A DNA stretch of 64,000 nt. Origin: Streptomyces cucumeris. GTDB taxonomy: Bacteria > Actinomycetota > Actinomycetes > Streptomycetales > Streptomycetaceae. A model generated the notes under the pieces. It made no database searches, was not told where the DNA came from, and saw only the letters and a program-made list of their open reading frames with translations. Positions 60,484 to 64,000 of the stretch are shown here, in pieces (within the stretch, counting starts at the first letter, position 1; each line of letters opens with the position of its first letter). Made by a program: the position numbers and the translations under genes. Where the stretch lies: the NCBI RefSeq assembly GCF_024295805.1, contig NZ_JANCLX010000003.1:186001-250000 (forward strand). The letters run 5' to 3'.

Positions 60484-60657
60484 TCAGCCGCGGTCGGTCA
60501 CACAGAGCAGGGCCGAGCCGCAGAGGGCCGAGCCGCAGAGGAGGCTGGACGCGCAGAGCACGGTGGCGGCCGCGGCGTCCGGCAGCCGGGTCTCGGTGAT
60601 CCTGGCCTCCAGGTCGTCGATGAGGTTGTCCAGGTCGAGGAGCTCCATGGTCTCCAT
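60484..60657 (-). CDS. Class I lanthipeptide precursor peptide
   Basis: A 57-residue peptide between the LanB and LanC genes. The leader is acidic (METMELLDLDNLIDDLEAR), with an LDLD pattern like the FxLD leader motif of actinomycete class I lanthipeptides. The C-terminal half reads AAAATVLCASSLLC, then GSALCGSALLCVTDRG. All four cysteines (35, 41, 46, 52) follow a Ser or Thr by three or four positions (Thr32, Ser37/38, Ser43, Ser48), so up to four small rings can form. ATG at 60657 follows AAAGGA. Spacing from both partners is under 20 bases. Cleavage site and product are unknown. Confidence 0.88.
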   Translation of the reverse strand: METMELLDLDNLIDDLEARITETRLPDAAAATVLCASSLLCGSALCGSALLCVTDRG

Positions 60658-60675
60658 GAGGGGATTCCTTTCTGT

Positions 60676-63408
60676 TCAGTGAACGGGTTCCGCCCCGCTG
60701 CCCGGCCCGCCGGCGGCGGGAGGCGCGGGGACGTCGGTGTCGCCGCACAGCACGGCGGCGGCGGAGCGGGCGAGTTCGTCGATACCGCGGTCCTGCGGAA
60801 GCCTGAGCAGCAGTTGTGCCGCGACGGCGGGGTCGGTGCCGGACCGGCCGTGCAGCGGATCGCGGACCGGCAGATCGCCGGGGAGCGGCAGCATCTCCTC
60901 GAAGACCAGCTCGGTCCCGGGCTCCCGGGCGCAGAGCCGCTCGATCGCGCCGAGCGCCGGGAGCGCGGCCAGGTCCAGCGGGAGCGATTTGGCGCCGGGA
61001 CCGGACCGTACGAACACATGGCGGGGCAGACCGGCCGACGCACGCAGGTCCGCCAGCCCCCGGGCCCGTGTGAGGTCGTCGTCTCCCCGGCGCCACAACC
61101 GCGCCCGGTCCACCCGCCATTGGGCGGGGGCGATCACCAGCGGACCCGTCCGCACCCGGGGGCAGTGCCGGACCGGGCCGAGCGCCGCGAGCGGACCGTC
61201 CAGCCGCAGCAGCCAGGTGGTGCCCGGATGTCCGGCGGTCAGCAGCAGCCGCATCAGGGTGCCGTAGGGCGGCGGGGCGACCCGGGTGGCGTGGTGGATC
61301 GGCACGATACGACGGCCGTCGGCCTCCGCAATCAGCCGTGTCCCCTCCCACCGCAGGGTGATCCGGTCCAGCGGGAGGTAGCGGGCGGCGGGCCGGGCGG
61401 TGCCGAAGTAGGCGGTGGGGTCGGGGTCCCCAGTCCACCAGCCGGTGGTGAGCGGTCTGCGCACCGCGTTCGCCGCGAAGTCGGCCAGCGGTGGCACCAG
61501 CAGCTCCACGAACCGCACCCCGGCGACGCGTTCCACCGCTTCCAGGAACGTCCGGTAGCCCTCGACGTTGTCGTAGGAGCCGTGCAGGGCGTGCAGCGCG
61601 TCGGTGAACCGGGCGTCCGCCACCCCCGCGGGGGACGCGCTCTGCAGGACCGCGGGCCCGGAACCGGCGGGCCGCAGCAGGCAGTCGACGGGCCAGTGCG
61701 GAAGGACGGAGTCGGCGGGCGGGGCCCCGTAACCGTCGAGCAGCCGGTGGTCCAGGACCACCGGGCCGCCGTCACCGGGCCGGGTGCCCCGGTCGCCCAG
61801 CAGCGCGAGCAGCCGCCCGTAGCCGGAGTCCGCGGTCCGCGCCGGGGACCATCCCGGGTGCCGGTGCGCCGGCACCGCCCCGGTGTCCGGGGGCGCGGCC
61901 AGCGCCTCGGCGAGGACGTCGCGGAGCGGGCGGGGATCCGCGCCGAGCGAGGTGAGCGCGGCGGCGGAGCGCGGGGTGGCCGGGGCGAGGCCCTCCGCCC
62001 GCGCCAGCCCGGCCAGCCGCGCCGCGATGGCCAGCCCTTCCCGGACCGTGGCGACCGCGTCGGCCGGTACCCCCGGCCCGTCGGCTCCTTCTGCCCGGAC
62101 CGAGCGGTGGGAGTCGGTGAACCATCCCGGGGCCGCGCCCGCGCCGGGCAGCCGGGCACCGTCACGTACCTGGTACGCGGTGGTCCAGCGCGCGCAGCGG
62201 CGGTGCGGGGGCGCGCAGACCTGGAGCACACCGAGGCCGTGCAGATGCGCGAGGAAACCGCGCAGCACCGCCCGCCGCCGTTCGGCCCCGTCCGCTCCGG
62301 ACGCTCCGGACGCTCCGTCCGCTCCGAGCAGCGCCGACTCCAGTTCGCCGAGTGAACGCGGCCGCTCGGCCAGCAGGGTGAGGACGGCGTGCAGCGGCCG
62401 GGTGCGGCGCAGCCGGATCTCACGCATCCGGTCCGGCGCGGCGGGATCGACGACCTGGCAGCACACCACGGCGTCGGCGGCCTGGGGGACATCCGGAGCC
62501 GGTCCGGCCGGACCGGTGGAGAGGAACTGCAGGGGCGCGGGGGCCACCAGGGTCCCGGGAGGAGCGCCCACCAGATCGGTACCGGCGAGGCGGGTACGGA
62601 GCAGGAAGACGTTCTCCGCGGTCTCCGCCGACAGATCGGCCACGGTGACGCCGTACGGCAGCAGTGCGGTCCCGGACGTGTCCGCCCCCAGCGGACCACC
62701 ACGGAGAACCGGGGCCGGGCTGTCGAGAACCGGGAGCGGGGCGATCTGGCCCAGCCATCCGCGCGGGGTGGACTTCGCCGCCGACCGCGCCAGGATCCGC
62801 CACAGGTACGCCCCCGTCTTGCGCAGTCGGCGGTCGCGCCACAACTCGCCCTTCATCAGCAACCGTTCCGCCTCCGTGAGCAGCTCCGGAGCGGTGGTGT
62901 CGAGGAATCCGCGCAGGGTGGGGGCGGACCGGGTCCGCTCCCAGATGAACGTTCCCGCACGCTGCCACTCCTGCGCCACCGCCTCCCGCAGCAGGCGTTC
63001 GCCGAGGTCCAGCTCACGCAGGCAGCGGCTGAGCGCCGCGGCCTCAGCCGCCAGCTCCGCCGGGACCGCCGCCGAGGCGTCCAGCAGCCGCTGGTCCGCG
63101 GGGCCGGGTGTGGCGCCCGCGTGCAGCCGACGTCTGAGGGCCAGCACCGACCGGCGTTCCGCGGCGCCGAGTTCCGGGTCCGGGACGACCAGGGTGCCGA
63201 GGTCCCCGGCCAGCTTCCGGGCGCGCCCGGCCAGTTCGGCGCGGGCGCGCGCGTCGGCGGAGATCCGGGCGAAGAGTCCGGGATTGCCCGCTCCGGTCCA
63301 CGCCGCCACCGGCACCCCGGCGAGCCTCAGCAGGGCCGTTCCGCCCAGCCGCGCGGTGTGTTCCCCGGCGGGCCGGACCGGAGCGCCGGACGTCCGCCGC
63401 TCAGTCAT
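60676..63408 (-). CDS. Lantibiotic dehydratase (LanB, glutamylation domain protein)
   Basis: A 910-residue LanB N-terminal type protein that should glutamylate Ser/Thr of the precursor with glutamyl-tRNA. It has family blocks such as LRLAGVPVAAWTG, KSTPRGWLGQIAPL, YLPLDRITLRWEGTRLI and HATRVAPPPYG, and ends with PRHVFVRSGPGAKSLPLDL and LPGDLPVRDPLHG. No SpaB_C elimination domain follows; that function seems to be in the separate upstream protein, so the dehydratase is split. ATG at 63408 overlaps that gene by 8 bases. It lies 18 bases before the precursor gene. A short ASGASGADGA repeat occurs in the middle. Confidence 0.92.
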   Translation of the reverse strand: MTERRTSGAPVRPAGEHTARLGGTALLRLAGVPVAAWTGAGNPGLFARISADARARAELAGRARKLAGDLGTLVVPDPELGAAERRSVLALRRRLHAGATPGPADQRLLDASAAVPAELAAEAAALSRCLRELDLGERLLREAVAQEWQRAGTFIWERTRSAPTLRGFLDTTAPELLTEAERLLMKGELWRDRRLRKTGAYLWRILARSAAKSTPRGWLGQIAPLPVLDSPAPVLRGGPLGADTSGTALLPYGVTVADLSAETAENVFLLRTRLAGTDLVGAPPGTLVAPAPLQFLSTGPAGPAPDVPQAADAVVCCQVVDPAAPDRMREIRLRRTRPLHAVLTLLAERPRSLGELESALLGADGASGASGADGAERRRAVLRGFLAHLHGLGVLQVCAPPHRRCARWTTAYQVRDGARLPGAGAAPGWFTDSHRSVRAEGADGPGVPADAVATVREGLAIAARLAGLARAEGLAPATPRSAAALTSLGADPRPLRDVLAEALAAPPDTGAVPAHRHPGWSPARTADSGYGRLLALLGDRGTRPGDGGPVVLDHRLLDGYGAPPADSVLPHWPVDCLLRPAGSGPAVLQSASPAGVADARFTDALHALHGSYDNVEGYRTFLEAVERVAGVRFVELLVPPLADFAANAVRRPLTTGWWTGDPDPTAYFGTARPAARYLPLDRITLRWEGTRLIAEADGRRIVPIHHATRVAPPPYGTLMRLLLTAGHPGTTWLLRLDGPLAALGPVRHCPRVRTGPLVIAPAQWRVDRARLWRRGDDDLTRARGLADLRASAGLPRHVFVRSGPGAKSLPLDLAALPALGAIERLCAREPGTELVFEEMLPLPGDLPVRDPLHGRSGTDPAVAAQLLLRLPQDRGIDELARSAAAVLCGDTDVPAPPAAGGPGSGAEPVH

Positions 63409-64000
63409 CCCGGCTCCCGGGGTCGTCGGCGAGCGCCGCGGCGAGCAGGCTCTGCCGTGCCGGGGAGAACGCCGCGCGGTTCCAGTGGAAGATCACGGCG
63501 TAGGCGGCGGCACGGCGGGGGCCGAGCACGGCGTCACCCGATTCGAAGTACCCCTCCCGCCACTCCCCCGCCGCCCGGCGCAGTGCCCTCCGGTGGCCCC
63601 GGCCGCCCGCCGGGTCCTCCGCGGCGCCGTCCGCCGTCCCGGGGTTCCCGCTCTCCCGCCAGTAGGCGCGGATGCCCTCGGCGGCGGCCCGGGCGCCCGG
63701 TGCGGTCAGACCGCCGGTGAGCCGGCGCCCGGTGTCCTCGCGAATGGCCTCCCACACCCCCCGGTGTTCCCAGCCGACGATGCCGAGCCCCTCGAAGACC
63801 CCGCGCAGCAGCGACAGGGACACCCGCCAGTCCGCCGGGGCGGACCCTCCGGTGTGCCCGGTGCGGCGGTGATGGTCCAGCCAGGCCAGGGAGTCGGCGG
63901 TGAAGAGGCGGTGCACATGGGGCATGGAGCGGGGACCGCCGAAGAGGTAGGTCTCGGGTTCGTACACCACGTACGACGGCGCCGATGCCCCCGCCCCGCC
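63401..64000 (-). CDS. SpaB_C / thiopeptide-type elimination domain protein, 5' partial
   Basis: About 199 residues are visible and the frame stays open to the window edge, so the start is outside (a GTG at 63970 exists but the preceding in-frame residues, ending PSYVV, also look coding). YEPETYLFGGPRSM is the opening signature of SpaB_C/thiopeptide-type proteins, followed by VHRLFTADSLAWLDHH and AFSPARQSLLAAAL. In LanB enzymes this domain removes glutamate to leave the dehydro-residue. Its separation from LanB makes the dehydratase split, as in thiopeptide and pinensin-type systems. It overlaps the LanB start by 8 bases. Confidence 0.88.
   Translation of the reverse strand, partial: GGAGASAPSYVVYEPETYLFGGPRSMPHVHRLFTADSLAWLDHHRRTGHTGGSAPADWRVSLSLLRGVFEGLGIVGWEHRGVWEAIREDTGRRLTGGLTAPGARAAAEGIRAYWRESGNPGTADGAAEDPAGGRGHRRALRRAAGEWREGYFESGDAVLGPRRAAAYAVIFHWNRAAFSPARQSLLAAALADDPGSRDD

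Noticed and set aside
1..64000. tRNA, rRNA, CRISPR arrays, insertion sequences, attachment sites
   Set aside because: None was recognised on either strand by reading. Short repeats seen (for example at 56030-56055 and 25544-25571) are simple duplications.

Overview
The window is about 70% G+C with strong third-position G/C bias, GTG and TTG starts, GGAGG-type ribosome sites, many 4-base stop/start overlaps and several DHA2 transporters and cytochromes P450. This is typical of a Streptomyces or close actinomycete chromosome, probably an accessory-rich arm. No rRNA, tRNA, CRISPR array, insertion sequence or phage gene was recognised. About 47 genes are supported.

Left edge (1-4.3 kb): the 3' end of an NRPS gene (A-PCP) of the thiazoline-siderophore type, a stand-alone adenylation gene whose pocket reads as an alanine-type code, and a DHA2 exporter behind an iron-box-like site and a Zur-box-like site. 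This looks like the end of a metallophore cluster. Next (4.5-18.2 kb) come an SDR enzyme, an acyltransferase-3, a ZitB-like zinc exporter with its own Zur-like site, a VOC protein, an MFS exporter with a small membrane protein, a large LuxR (LAL) regulator, a FUSC protein, a methyltransferase and a P450. From 18.3 to 28.5 kb: a nitrilase, a secreted serine protease, a Tat-exported protein, a GroEL paralogue whose two ATPase aspartates are replaced, a PrpE-like acyl-CoA synthetase, a DUF2071 protein, a small secreted protein with an internal repeat, and a two-domain TerD protein.

29.2-36.7 kb is a five-gene, fully overlapping operon: PaaK-like AMP ligase, MFS exporter, double GNAT, LuxE-like acyl-protein synthetase, and a LuxC reductase fused to a second PaaK-like ligase. 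There is no luciferase. The gene content fits a non-NRPS, N-acylated peptide aldehyde pathway of the leupeptin kind, or a related aldehyde. From 36.7 to 46.9 kb: a discoidin/SMI1 fusion, a PBP4-type carboxypeptidase, a GlxA-like regulator, an imine-reductase-like enzyme with a DinB-like protein, and a TetR / MFS / carotenoid oxygenase group sharing a GAGT-N8-ACTC operator.

47.1-57.0 kb runs on one strand: a Met/His-rich mini membrane protein, a copper P-type ATPase and a PCuAC-like protein without copper ligands; then a siderophore-type ABC importer (lipoprotein, permease, ATPase), an MFS exporter, a P450 and a DIT1/PvcA-type isocyanide synthase. Together they suggest an isonitrile metallophore, perhaps for copper, with synthesis, export, re-uptake and copper tolerance side by side.

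Right edge (57.1-64.0 kb, minus strand): a secreted protein-arginine deiminase, then a class I lanthipeptide cluster with LanC, a previously unlisted 57-residue precursor at 60484-60657, LanB, and a separate SpaB_C-type protein cut by the window end. A hairpin separates the deiminase from the lanthipeptide operon.
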